The position numbers and the translations under genes are program-made. From NCBI GenBank assembly GCA_029204225.1, contig CM055095.1, positions 68,841,039-68,905,038 of the forward strand: a stretch of 64,000 nucleotides of DNA, read 5' to 3'. The stretch is from Diphasiastrum complanatum. Taxonomy: Eukaryota; Streptophyta; Lycopodiopsida; Lycopodiales; Lycopodiaceae. Under the pieces are notes generated by a model. The model did not search any database. It was given only the letters and a program-made list of their open reading frames with translations, and was not told the DNA's origin. Within the stretch, counting starts at the first letter, position 1, and each line of letters begins with the position of its first letter. Below are positions 22,539-33,666 of this stretch, piece after piece.

Positions 22539-23189
22539 TATTTTTGAGTTGCATTGAACATTTGGATCAAAGAACAAACTAAGCATGAGGTACTTTTCAT
22601 TCCTAAATTACTTAATGCACATAGATTACTTTTCATTTCTATATTTTATTGCATTACTTTATGTGCATTATGAATGACAATACTTTATTGCATTGCTTTA
22701 TGCACATCATAAATTAGATTTGTATATGTAATATTGATTTTTGTTTTTGCACATGGTTTTGAATTCTTAGGAAGTTATTACGTCAATCCACATCTCAAAA
22801 TTCGACATTGCAATTTTTGAAAAAAACATTGCACATACAAAAGCAATGGCAATATAGCACGATCATTTGCAATAATAATATATTCATAATATCAATCATT
22901 GTATTACAAAATTGGTGCTTTAATTTCGCATGAGTCTCTTTAAATCTAACATCAACTAAAAACCTAATCAACTAAATTGGTATTTCGACTTTAATACTTT
23001 ATAAAAATTCTATTGACTTCAAGATTCATATTTTTTGTATCGTGACGATAATGCTTAGTTTTGTTTAGAAATGCTAGGTTCAAATGCACACACTCACCAC
23101 TCATGACTTGGATTTCCCTCAAGAATCCAACCACACTTGGCTGAGTTTGTCTGATAACATTTCGCCAACAATACTGGTTTTTAGTATTT
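22539..23189. other. AT-rich sequence, nothing recognised
   Basis: About 650 bp with no ORF and no clear repeat apart from short direct repeats around 22600-22690 (GCATTACTTTATGTGCAT and GCATTGCTTTATGCACAT). Confidence 0.5.
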
Positions 23190-26140
23190 TATCTCCTGAA
23201 CTCGACATGGACAAATGAGCGTTTATGGTCAAAGACCAAAAGGCGTGATTCGATAATTCTTGGTTTCTGGATTCTGGATCTAACTCAACATATGACTAGT
23301 CATTGTGAGCATTTTCACTCCTCTACATCTTACAATACAAAGAAATTCATTATCTTGGCGACGATAGTACACACACTATCAAAGGTGAAGGCATTGTAAG
23401 ATTGAAGTTCCAGCATGATCAATACAAGCTACTATCAAATGTTTTGTATGTACCTAAACTCTTTACGAATCTGTTATCAATAAGTAGAATCACTGATTTA
23501 GGTCGTAGGGTAGAGTTTGAGTTTGATCAATGCTGAATTATCAATAGGACAAATAAGATCCTTGCACTTGGCAAGAGGCATGAATACTTATATAGATTGG
23601 CGCATTGTTATTCTATCAATAGCCAAGCTTTGAAAATCTCCGTTCTTGTCAATACAGCATTACTTTGGCATTATAGATTAGGACACTTGAATCAAACATC
23701 TATGTTGAACATGTCCAGACAATTCCTAGCACTCAATCTCGACTATCCAACCAACAAAGTCGACCTCCCTATCTGTCATAGCTGCATCCTTGGAAAGAAG
23801 ACTAGGATTTCTTTTAGATCGATCAAATCATGTGCATGCAACAAAAGATGTTCTGGATGTTGTTCATTCAGATATATGTGGTCCAATGCAAACTCCGTCG
23901 TTGTTTGATGCAAAGTATTTCATTACTTCATTGATGAATGTTCGACAAGAAGAGCTGATTATTTAATTAGGCAGAAATCAGAGGCTTTTAAAATATTTCG
24001 ACAACTCAAAGAGCGTGCAAAAATGGAAACTGGTAAAATAATTAAAGCACCGATGTCCTACAACGGGAGAGAGTACATATCTACCAAATTCAAGGAGTAT
24101 TACCTTAACAACGGCATTGTGCAACAATTATTATCTCCTATTCGCCTCAGTCAAATGAATGTGTTGAGCGAAAGAACAAGACCTTAGTTAAATCAAGTGT
24201 ATGTTTGCTTATGCGACACTTCCGAAATCCTTCTGGGCTGAAGTTGTTTCCATCGTACCTTATATTCAGAACAAATGTCCGACCAAAGGTCTCTTAGACA
24301 AAACACCTTATGAAGTTTGGACAGGCTCCAAACCATCATTATCAAACCTACGAGTTTTTGGATGTATCACTTATTTGCAAATACTGCAAGATCTTAAGAA
24401 GAGGCTCGACTTCCAGAGTATCAAATCTATTTTCATTAGCTATACTACTTCAGATAAAGCTTATAAGCTGTATGATCTTGTCGAGTCAAAGATATTCACC
24501 AGTCGAGATATCATCTTCATCGAAGATCAGTTTACCAACCTCAAAGACAAGGGCAAAGCTCATATAGTCAAACTATCGGACTCGCTTGAGCTATCCAACA
24601 TTTATGTTCTCAAGTTGACTATTTTTATTAAAGTTCCTAGCTCGTCTACTTCAGATGAATAGCTTATCAATAACGAATCCGACGAACAGTTTAATTGACA
24701 AAGGTTGACAAACGAAGTCAAACTCGATACATTTTTATTCGTGTTGAAACTCAAAAGATTCGTGAACAATATCTTGTTGAAACTCGAAAGATTCGCGAAC
24801 AACAAATTGTCGTGAAATATTTTGATTCGTGTTCAAACTCAAAACTGTCAACTGTCGCAAAACACGAAACTATCGCAAAACTCGAAATTGTCGACAGAGT
24901 AACTGTTGCGAACAATTTGTAATTCGAGTCTGGTAACAGAACGTTTGTTGAATATCAACCGTCTTACAAAAGTAAAAGGCCAAAAGACCTATCCTGTAAC
25001 AATATAAATACATGTGCACTACTCGTTGTAATACAACAAAGAAACAAGATAGCAAGAGATGTATACTGAAGAATCAGAACCAAAATTATAAAAATTCATT
25101 TTTGATCAAAGTTTCTCAACCAATGATTTTATCAGTTGTTTAGATTGTCTAAAATTGTCTATCACACTCACGCAATATATCTCTTAAATCTGCATGTTTT
25201 ATTCAATCAAGGTAAAAACTGTTCTATTAGTACATAGACCAGAATCAGACCCGATTGAAGACACTGATATTAGTTTGATTTATGCAAACTTTCATCGTGT
25301 TCTCTGAAGAATAATTCTTAGCAATTTTCCTACATACATTACTAGAGGTACTTGTATAACTTGTTGATAAAATTCAATTTTATGAATTGCAAGCCTATAC
25401 ATAATCCAGTTGATCTCTCAAGTTATCCAAGGAGGAATGCCCTCAGACGCAGAAATGAAAGAATATCCATACCAATCTATTATTGGATCTCTGATGTATG
25501 CAATGATCTTGACCAGGCCAAATCTTGCATACGCCATTAGTTCCTTGAGCCAGTATATGGCCAATCCTAGCATGATCCATTGGAAAGCTCTCATTAGAGT
25601 AATGAGATATGTACGAGCCACTATCGACCTCTACATTTACTATGGTGATGGAGATCCATCCGATATCCATACTCTTCATGGATATACAGATGCAAATTGG
25701 GCAGGTGATATCGAGACCAGATAATCAACTTCTAGATACATTTTTCTACTCAACAATGGTCCAATATCTTCGAATAGTCATAAGCAGGCCTCCATTGACA
25801 TGTCTTCGACAGAGTTAGAGTACATTGCAGTCTCTCAAGCTACTAAAGAGGCAATTTGGTTGAGAAATTTATTGTTTGATATTGGTCTCAGACAATCTGC
25901 TCCAACAATGATCTAGTGCGACAATCAAAGTGCAATTGCATTATCAATTAATCCTAGATTTTAATCTAGGAGCAAGCACATCAAGATCAAATACCACTAC
26001 ATCAGGAGTAAAATACTCAACAAGAAGGTAATTCAGAAATTTTGCAGAACCCGGAAGGATTACATCAAGAAGCACACGACAATTTTTGTGCTATCTTGAA
26101 TTTGAGAATCAAGACATTTAAGGATCCAGATTAAGTGGGG
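23190..26140 (+). pseudogene. Copia C gag-pol, truncated and interrupted
   Basis: The plus strand starts within protease (WFLDSG at 23261-23278) and passes GAG-pre-integrase (LLWHYRLGHLNQTSMLNMSR). It continues to integrase (FWAEVVSIVPYIQNKCPTKG; YEVWTGSKPSLSNLRVFGCI). Most RT is gone, replaced by an LTR-like insertion (24700-25320). The text resumes at the end of RT (NLLIKFNFMNCKPIHNPVDL) and RNase H (GSLMYAMILTRPNLAYAISS; DNQSAIALSINPRF). Stops occur throughout. The polypurine tract AGTGGGG (about 26134) leads to the 3' LTR. Confidence 0.85.
24700..25320. repeat. LTR-like insertion inside copia C
   Basis: Breaks the pol reading between integrase and RNase H. It has a TATAAATA box at 25013-25020. 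A 33-bp direct repeat at 24743 and 24776 reads GTTGAAACTC(A/G)AAAGATTCG in each unit. It looks like a solo LTR, but I could not pin down its ends or a target duplication, and the RT loss may be a separate deletion. Confidence 0.45.
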
Positions 26141-26697
26141 CGTTGGATTTCTATCCTCTCCATCCTTATTTTATGTTAATATAGATCCATTCATTAGTTG
26201 TTGTAAATATTTGTATGGTTACGACATCTGTTGAATTACACTTGTTTCTTGGCAACTTGTAGAATTATAAAGAAAGTCGATGACAATGTTCTTCAACTTT
26301 CTCGACATCAACTTCTTCGAAGTCTCCGACCTCGTCGACTTGTCCATGATCTTCGACTAGCTCGACGTTATTGATTTGATCGACATCTCTAACTGAATCA
26401 GATGTTGTCTGAAAGCGACATGCAACAGCATGTAGTGCCTTAATCTAATTTGTAAAATATGAGCCAACTATTCTTTTAATCAGTTAGCCATGTGTATATA
26501 TTAAGCAACTTATTAGTTGCTCAATAAAGTCGAATCAGTGTAATCAGTACAACCAGTGTGATTGAATCAATTCATTCATAGCTCAATTTCATCGTCCTTC
26601 CTTTCTATTATTATAGAGTATTGTATCAGGGAGAACAATCCTCTATTCTGAAAATCACATTGTATTTCTACACGACTAATCCATCATTGCTCCAACA
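26141..26697 (+). repeat. 3' LTR of copia C
   Basis: Follows the polypurine tract. The start CGTTGGAT is a one-base change from TGTTGGAT and the end CTCCAACA is nearly complementary to it. About 557 bp, with an AATAAAG polyadenylation-like signal near 26522. Confidence 0.65.
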
Positions 26698-27051
26698 ATT
26701 TAGATCATGTATGTTGATTCTATGTTCAGACTGATTCATATTCGTAGATTGATTGTTTTGTAGATTTAATTGTTTTTATATGACTGATAGCATTGGCCAA
26801 TTTCTTGCTCTGATCATTACACTTGAGACAATGCTTCCGCAAAGCTAAACTCAATTCACCATGGTTTTGTACATGGCTATGGAATCAATTGCATAGATCC
26901 AGCAACTTCGAAGTTGTGATCAAGTAAGACAGACCTGATATGCCCGAATCTGATAAACATAGCCGGTCGATTTCCAACACCTCAGAGTTTGTCGGCAACG
27001 GAGAGCGGTCCAATAGATAATGTGGCGAATTGTGCACACCTGCAGGCCTCG
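26698..27051. other. Non-coding, nothing recognised
   Basis: Short spacer between copia C and the TRIM-like remnant. The only structure seen is TCCAACACCTCAGAGTT at about 26973-26989, which shares CCTCAGAGTT with the right edge of the TRIM-like remnant. Confidence 0.4.
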
Positions 27052-27335
27052 TGTTGGATCCCATCCTCATTGCCTAGCCACCCACTATCATTCCTCTCTC
27101 ACCCCAAAAGGGTTGGTACCAGGGGACAAGGGTACATTGTCTATAATGAGCTTATATGTAGGTGGTGTTTTAGTCTCCATTTACTTATGGGAGGAATGCA
27201 CTCTTTTTTGGTGACTTTATAGACACAACTACTTTGTGCGTAGCTTGCATCCTCCAACACCCCCAGTCATGTGAGCACAGGGTGAAGGATATTTCCAGTT
27301 GCTCATTCGGGACCAGGACCATGGCTCTGATACCA
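27052..27335 (-). mobile_element. TRIM-like miniature LTR element remnant
   Basis: A 208-bp LTR (27052-27259) with TGTTGGAT/TCCTCCAACA ends is followed on its right by CACCCCCAG, a G-rich polypurine tract on the minus strand. After only 64 bp comes the primer site GCTCTGATACCA (27324-27335). Short LTRs with almost no interior define TRIM elements, which have no genes and borrow copia enzymes. The second LTR is missing. Confidence 0.55.
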
Positions 27336-27345
27336 CCTCAGAGTT

Positions 27346-28039
27346 CAAATCTTGTAAATACCATAATGACTTGTACCTATCATCATTAGACATGTGTGGA
27401 GCCTATTTTCACATGTGAAATCTATGCCTAAGTCATTTAGATAGCTCATATAGGTTGTACATCTCATTTAATTTGGAAACTAGTGGTTAAATTGGCCAAA
27501 AACTAGTTTAGTAGTATTATGCCACTTCACCATTCTAGTGGTATAAAATGTTATATCACATGGGTAGGAGTGGTCTCCCACGTGTGAAATGTCAAGCATA
27601 AAGTTTAGATCCATTGTATGTAGATTTCATTTGAGTCAAATTTCAAATCTCCAAAATTGTAGGAGTTATCTCCTAGATTATAAAAATCTAGAAGGTCAAC
27701 ACTAGCCACAAATGATGATGTGGCAAATTAGTGGAATCTTTGCCAAAGTGGATATGGATAAGCATTATGAGCTATCTCACACATGCTGGATGCCTTAGAG
27801 AGACGTTATGAAGATTTTGTATATCATCCATGTGAGATCCATTTGAAGGCTAATGATGAGAAACATTGATTCGGGAGCAATTTGGTGTTTTCACTCTCTT
27901 AAGCAAGTTCTTTGTGGATGAATGCTTAGGATTTCTTAAGTAAACTTATTTGTTGTTATCAGGTTGTACAGTGGCTGTAATTCACATGTGTGAAGCCTTT
28001 GGATCAATATTTTTTATTATTCTTGTTTGGATATATAGA
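27346..28039. other. Non-coding, with CACATGTG-type palindromes
   Basis: No ORF. Palindromic words such as TTCACATGTGAAA (about 27408), CCACGTGTGAAA and TTCACATGTGTGAAG recur. Similar words occur in the LTRs at 14609 and 21961, so this is probably related LTR or leader sequence of the gag fragment that follows. Confidence 0.4.
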
Positions 28040-28745
28040 AATTGTCAAGTAGAAGCTAGATTTGGGTAGTTTTGCCATACAAGATTCCTTACCTTCTATT
28101 GACAAGCTTCATAGTGTGCTTGTGGCCGAGGAGAGTAGGATCCTACATGTGAGACAAAGGATTGGTTCCTTGAGTCTATATGATGGAGATGAGAAGGTCA
28201 ACTTCTCAAGCAAAGGCAAAATGAAGTCCAAGAAGAAGATCCAAAACATGGAGGCCGAGAGTGATGATGAAGCATCAAGCTCTAAAGGAAAGAAGAAAAA
28301 CACAACCAAACAAAAGTGCTTCTTTTGTTGAAAGAAGGGGCACTTTGCATCCAAGTGTTACAAAAAGAAGAATGCACAAAGTGAGAGCAAGCAATAAAAC
28401 CTTACCCTTGAGGAGGAGGAGGATTATGAGGATGAAGTTGATTCATCCTTTATGGCATCTACACCAACAAGCAAGAGCTACTCCAATGACACATGGTGGA
28501 TTGATAGTGCGGCTAGTTCCCACATGACATTCCAAAAGGATTTCTTCTCAACTCTTGTACATTTTGTAGGTTGTAAAAAGTCTATTCTAACAACAAGTGA
28601 TCAAGAATGTAGTGGAGTGCGAACAATCTCTTTAAGTGTTGCATCCTCTAAAATATTGGATCTAGAAAATGTACTCTAGGTTCCTAATCTTACTAAGAGC
28701 TTGCGAAGTATTGGAAAACTAATGGATAGTGTTTTAGATGTCCAT
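28040..28745 (+). pseudogene. Copia gag C-terminus and protease fragment
   Basis: Reads SIDKLHSVLVAEESRILHVR, a lysine-rich linker, and the zinc knuckle CFFC(stop)KKGHFASKC. The protease start WWIDSAASSHMT (about 28495-28530, with DSA replacing D-S/T-G) follows, then a strand rich in serine up to about 28745. It lacks integrase and RT and ends at an AT-rich region. It resembles the Gag type of the 16319 element more than copia A or C. Confidence 0.75.
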
Positions 28746-29377
28746 TATTAAAATCAACAAAAAAAAGTTATTTTACTTATTTGAGAGATTATTTGGTAGC
28801 AAATATTTCAAAATATTAAAATATTTTTGTATGTCATTGAAATAATTTTGCATGAACACAATATAAACTCAAATCAATATTTTTTAAAAACTTTAATTTT
28901 TAAAAATAATAATTTGTTCAAATTCAAAAAAGTTTTCACAATTTAGGTCTACAACATAGAAATTCTAATTATAAAAATTTACCTAAATATACATCTAAAA
29001 TTACATGACTTTTGAAAATATTAAAATTATTTAAAAAAGAATTTTGTTCTTAATATCATCAAAATTAATAACTTGAAATTTTATTAAAAAAAATTTATAT
29101 TCTAGAAGATGAAATGTATTAACAATTTCAATAATATTCATTAATTTTTTGAAAATACGATTTTAGAACAAATTCAAGACAATATTGTCATTCTAGAGCA
29201 ACATTCATTAAAATAAACATTTAATAATTTACCTTACAGAATAACATTGAGAAATAAATTTTAATATATATAAAAATATTTCAAGTAACAAATAGTATTA
29301 AAAAATGTAAATCAACTTAAAAACTTCATGCCAAAAAAGTTTGATATTCATATGTTCAAAATAGTCAGATGAGTAAA
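28746..29377. other. Very AT-rich non-coding stretch
   Basis: About 630 bp of A/T-rich sequence without ORF or recognisable repeat. It lies on the 3' side of the methyltransferase gene and may include its 3' untranslated region. Confidence 0.5.
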
Positions 29378-30000
29378 CTATTCCCAAAAGTCATCAAGGT
29401 CATTGACATCTTTGGGCTTTTTGGGAGGAGCCTCAGTAGAAACAACGACAATATCTTCCACGGTTTCCTCTACAATTACAACATTGTAATTTTGAACTAG
29501 TGCATCTGCAAACTCTCCTGTGTCACCCACTTTTCCGCTAGCGGGAGGTTGTGGTTCTTTTGACAGTGGAATTACAGAGTCTTCGTCAGATTCTGTAGAC
29601 TTTCCTACTTCAGCTAATTCATCCGACAAAACTAAGATAGACTTCATTCACATTTTTATAAATTCTACCAAGCTAGAATCTAATTCTACAACAGCAACAT
29701 GTCTGCCTTTTTGCATAGCGCATGCACTTGTAGTGCCGCTACCGCTAAACAAATCCAAAACCCAATCTGATGTGTGTGAAAACATTTTAACAAGATGATT
29801 AATTAATTGTTGTGGCTTTTGATAAGGACAAGACACAGAACTTGTCATCAGATTTTTCACCTTCTTTGTTACTGTTGGAAATTGAAACAAGTTCCCAAAG
29901 CTGGTAAGTTCGGTGGTGTTATAGTGCAGTATCGAACATTTGTCATCTAGTGAATAATAACCAATGGCTATGTATTCAATCTTGTTGCACAATCGTGCAC

Positions 30001-30160
30001 CGCCAGCATTGTGAACATTGTTGGGCTTGTATCTACAAAAAAAAAAAAGTACATTATTATTTTAAACAATGATCTATGCTAAGCATAGACTATTTAAAAA
30101 TTAAAACAAATAAAGTTAAGTTTTAAAAAAATTAAAGACATACCATACAGCATTTTCAAT
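30001..30160 (-). other. Intron of the methyltransferase gene
   Basis: On the minus strand a donor GTATGTC follows RIENAVW (about 30155). A poly-T tract and acceptor TTGTAG precede the exon starting YKPNNVHNAGGARLCNKIEY (about 30037). With this junction the shared codon reads TGA where TGG would be expected, so either the junction is slightly different or the codon has mutated. Confidence 0.5.
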
Positions 30161-31374
30161 CCTAGCATTGCAACAAGTTAAAAGAGCTTTTTGCTGAAGC
30201 TGACTGCCAACTTGAATGGAATATTACAACTCTCCAAATAAGAGTTGTGATTTCAAGAAATCCTTGCATCACACTATGGAGCTCAGTGAATTTGAATGGA
30301 AAATCATCATTTAGAAAATTTTTCATCTGAAATCCATAGGGGATGTCTGCTATGCAAAGAGTCTAGGGTCCTTTTTTTTTTAATTTTGAGATTTCCCTAC
30401 AATCTCCTTCTTCCACAGTGTAAAAACATGGTTGATCATCGACACATTTCGGGAGGAAAGTCTCTCCTGAATCCTCCTCGACAATAGTCCCACCCCGTGC
30501 CAATCTTTCTCTGTCTCTTTTTTCTGCCTTTGCTTTAAGAATATGTCGTTTAAATTGCTCTAGAAGGACTTTATTTTTCTTGTCTTCAGTCGACTAAAAC
30601 AAGAGAGAATGCAACTATGCTTAGCATAAGATGTACAAAACAAGTAAGAAAGGTACTAAGGATGAACATAATAAATAATTAGTAAATTAAATCTATGCTA
30701 GGCTTGAGATCGGGCTAGCAAAGAGAATCTAATTACTATGCTTAGCATAAGATATGAATGTTCAAAATAAAAATTAAGATATGGATGCTAACTTGCATGA
30801 GTGAAGTGAATACCATATCTCTAGATAATATCAAAAATTGAGTGAGAGCTTCATTTTTACTGCTCAAAGGATAAGCCTCTGGCACTCGTCAAAATCATTA
30901 TAGTTCAACCTTGTTACTAGGGCCTCTTGAACTTTCATAAATAATTTATGCTTATATTAAAAAACAAATCAATGATCAGTATCACAAAAAAATAACAAAA
31001 CTTGCAATTACTATTAAAAAATGTTAGTTAAAAGTTCATAAAAAAAATCTGACCTCTGAAATTTCTTGCCCATTTCAGCAAGGGAGAGCTGACCATTAGC
31101 AACCCTCGAGAGGACACAGATTACGAGCTTCAAAAATACCCATTTCTGTTGGTATGGGTTTTAGTGTGTGAGTGGTGGCAACAACATTTTTTTTTTTTTG
31201 AGCCTCCTTGAGCTGGCTGGCCCTTTATTTCGAAATTTTCTCATTTTTCAAAAAATTTATCCACAAGCGTCCTAATTCGAAAAATAATATTACAAAAATT
31301 CAATATTAAAAGCTTTCTGAATTTTATTTATTAATTTTGAATCCTTTTAACCAACCATTCTATGCTAAGCATAG
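30074..31374. repeat. Scattered palindrome CTATGCTWAGCATAG
   Basis: The near-perfect palindrome occurs at 30074-30088, 30615-30628, 30737-30750 and 31360-31374. Weaker forms lie at 30693 (CTATGCTAGGCTT) and 31638 (TTATGCTAAGTATAAT). The clear copies fall in non-coding parts between the exons of the methyltransferase gene. Confidence 0.75.
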
Positions 31375-31522
31375 AAAAACATTTACTCGGGCACTGCGAA
31401 ATGCCAGCTGATAAAAGTTATCATATTTAATCAAGCTCTGCGTTGGATTCTTAGAATCAAATGGCAGGCCTGTTTCTTGGGCACAAAGTGCCTTCAACTC
31501 CAACTGGTTAAAATCTTCAGCT

Positions 31523-32907
31523 TGATGGGGCAAGGGAGATAGAAGAACACGAACGGAGAAAAGAGCAAGGATATTGCGAAATAGCTCTCCCGTTACAATC
31601 AGCTACTAGATGCAAAAAAACAGTCTAATAGAAAGCTTATGCTAAGTATAATCACAGCTTTAAGTGTTCTAATTGTCCAACAGAATTTTAAAACTTAATT
31701 CATACTCACAAAAACAAGAGTACAATCCACCGAAGAGATTAGAAATGGTTTGTGTGTGGTATTACTAAAAAATGCATTCAATATGAAGTTTAGTTTTGAA
31801 ATAGATTGAAATAGGCGTCAAAGACAACCATCGTTTGATCAAAAACTAAGGAGTCATAGACGTATATGTTCTGATCAGAGTGAGTGAACAAATGTTATCA
31901 AACAACAATAAAGTGCATTCAATCACAACAAGCATTCATCTAGGTTATACATAGATAGAAAAGCAAGTTGCTGCTATATTACACTGAAGCACAATAAATT
32001 AGCAATTACAACCAAAATGGTGACATAACTGGGAGGCTCAAATAATACATCTCATGGAAGGAGCTTTAAGTAATCTATGCTGGGATGATTTAATTATAGA
32101 TTGCATCCATGCATTAACTACATTAAATGTTTGTCACCTAATTAGGTAAGCCGTTGTACTTGGAAATATATGGCTTTTGTGACAAATGTACATTGTGTAT
32201 ACTGTCAACGAATTAAAAATGTTGACACAGACGAGGATGTCGCAAATTCTCTCACTTCGCATTTTACGTGAAGTGGTTTTCTCTCACTTTGCAAATTTCG
32301 AGAAGGGTTGGGATCGTCCTTCGTTCAAAATAGACGACCTTCACTTTTTCTCTCGCTTCAGGTTTTTCGTGAAAAAGTCGAAGGCGCCCTAAGCAGTTCA
32401 AGTCTTGAAGTAGATGACCTTCGTAAATTTTCTCTTTCTTTTCATTTCACGAAAAAGCCGAAGGTGCCCTAAACTAGTTGAACTTTGAACTGTGCCTAAG
32501 TGTCGCATTTTGGGAAAATGTAAAAAAGGCGAAGCTATTGCAAAATAGTTTAAACTGTTGAAGTATGCTAGTTTTGCATTTCGAGAAAATGCAAAAAAGA
32601 CAAAACTGTCGCGAACATAGCTTATTTTTACAGACTGTCACGACACTTAGAGTATTTTTGCAGACTATCACGAAAGTAATGTATTTCTGCAGACTTGTTC
32701 TAAATGCTAATTATGTGAAAGTCCTTGAAGATGGCCAAGTCTTCAATGACTTCAAATTATTGAACTTAACATCGGAACTTGAAATTATAATAGGATTGGT
32801 TACCCTTTGCTGGAGATCAGCCAGAAGCCCGTTGTAGACGTTCTTCAAATAAATTGGCTGTCTGAGTTGTAATTCCAAAGAGACAACTATGGGCTTATTT
32901 TCCAACA
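31523..32907 (-). repeat. 3' LTR of copia D with a 370-bp insert
   Basis: Left edge TGATGG and right edge CCAACA. Positions 31523-31626 and 31997-32470 match the right LTR at 35992-36552. The 370 bp between them do not. The insert is flanked by TA on both sides. The distal part (32490-32700) holds repeated CGCATTTT/GAAAATGC words shared with 5450-5900 and 8470-8960. Confidence 0.7.
31627..31996. other. Insert of unknown origin within the copia D LTR
   Basis: Absent from the other LTR copy. It contains TTATGCTAAGTATAAT, a weak form of the palindrome common in the neighbouring gene, and on the minus strand an exon-like piece followed by a GTGAGTATG donor-like sequence. It shows no terminal inverted repeats, so either a small transposon or gene-derived sequence is possible. 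Confidence 0.4.
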
Positions 32908-33666
32908 GTCCCCCTTAAGATCACAGTTGGTGCCTTGGTATCTTCGTCAGGTTCAACATGTTGAAAGACTTTTGATGCTTGATCTTGGGAAGCGGTTTGG
33001 TGAAGATGTCTGTGACCATTTCTGTTGTGGAGCAGTATTGAAAGAATCACTTGCCCTGAGAAAACTTTTTCTCGAATGAAATGATACTGGATTTCTATGT
33101 GCTTGGATTTGCCATGAAATCTGGGATTCAGTGACAGTGAAATACAGCTCAAGTTGTTACACAAAATGGTGGTAGCATTGAACTGAGTGTGATGTAAGTC
33201 GTGAAGTAACAACCTGATCCATATAGCCTATTTTGAAGCTTGACATGCTGCGATGTACTCTGCCTCGGTCGAAGAAAGTACAACTGATTTCTGCTTCCTT
33301 GAGCTCCACAAAATTGGTCCCCCTGCCAAATAGAAACATAACCCGGAGGTAGATTTTCTAGTAGAGACTGTTCCTCCTCAATCGCAATCGGAGTAGCCTT
33401 GCAGGACGAGTGGGTCAATAGCATTTCCATCATAACATAAAATGTGATCTAAGCTTTTCTAGAATATATCTCATCACTCTCTTTAATGCTTTCCAACGAG
33501 AGATCCTAGGATTAGACATGAATTGATTTAACGTGCTAACAGTGTACGCTAAATATGGTCTAGTACATAGCATTGCATACATTAAAGATCCGATTAGTGA
33601 ATGATAAGAGTACTTCGCTAAGACGAGTACTTCACTATCAGTCTCAGCACAAGAAGTTTTAGTCAA
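32908..33666 (-). pseudogene. Copia D end of RT and RNase H
   Basis: Frames at 33666-33430 (YSYHSLIGSLMYAMLCTRPY; LNQFMSNPRISRWKALKRVM) and 33212-32895 (HTQFNATTILCNNLSCISLS; HGKSKHIEIQYHFIREKV). These are the conserved end of RT and the C-terminal half of RNase H. They join the integrase C-terminus with no RT palm between, so the catalytic YVDD region is deleted. Confidence 0.8.

Larger units (their letters stand above)
29378..31522 (-). pseudogene. Bacterial-type N6-adenine/N4-cytosine DNA methyltransferase gene, multi-exon, decayed
   Basis: The last exons carry both signature motifs of the amino-methyltransferase class in the beta order. The catalytic ADIPYG (30333-30350, a DPPY variant) comes first, and the SAM-binding DLFSGSGTT (29730-29756) after it. 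A tail of about 90 codons (29378-29647) is acidic and ends DVNDLDDFWE. Upstream exons read LELKALCAQETGLPFDSKNP (about 31430-31510), LSRVANGQLSLAEMGKKFQR (about 31030-31130) and KVQEALVTRLNYNDFDECQR (about 30870-30950). STEDKKNKVLLEQFKRHILK lies at about 30530-30595. GT/AG-like edges flank these blocks. In-frame stops occur before the catalytic motif, near 30228 and at 29648, with one or more frame changes. The enzyme would methylate DNA at exocyclic amino groups. Confidence 0.7.

Noticed and set aside
14529-22543. 5-bp target duplication of the TR-GAG-like element
   Set aside because: AATAT on the left and TATTT on the right do not match well enough.
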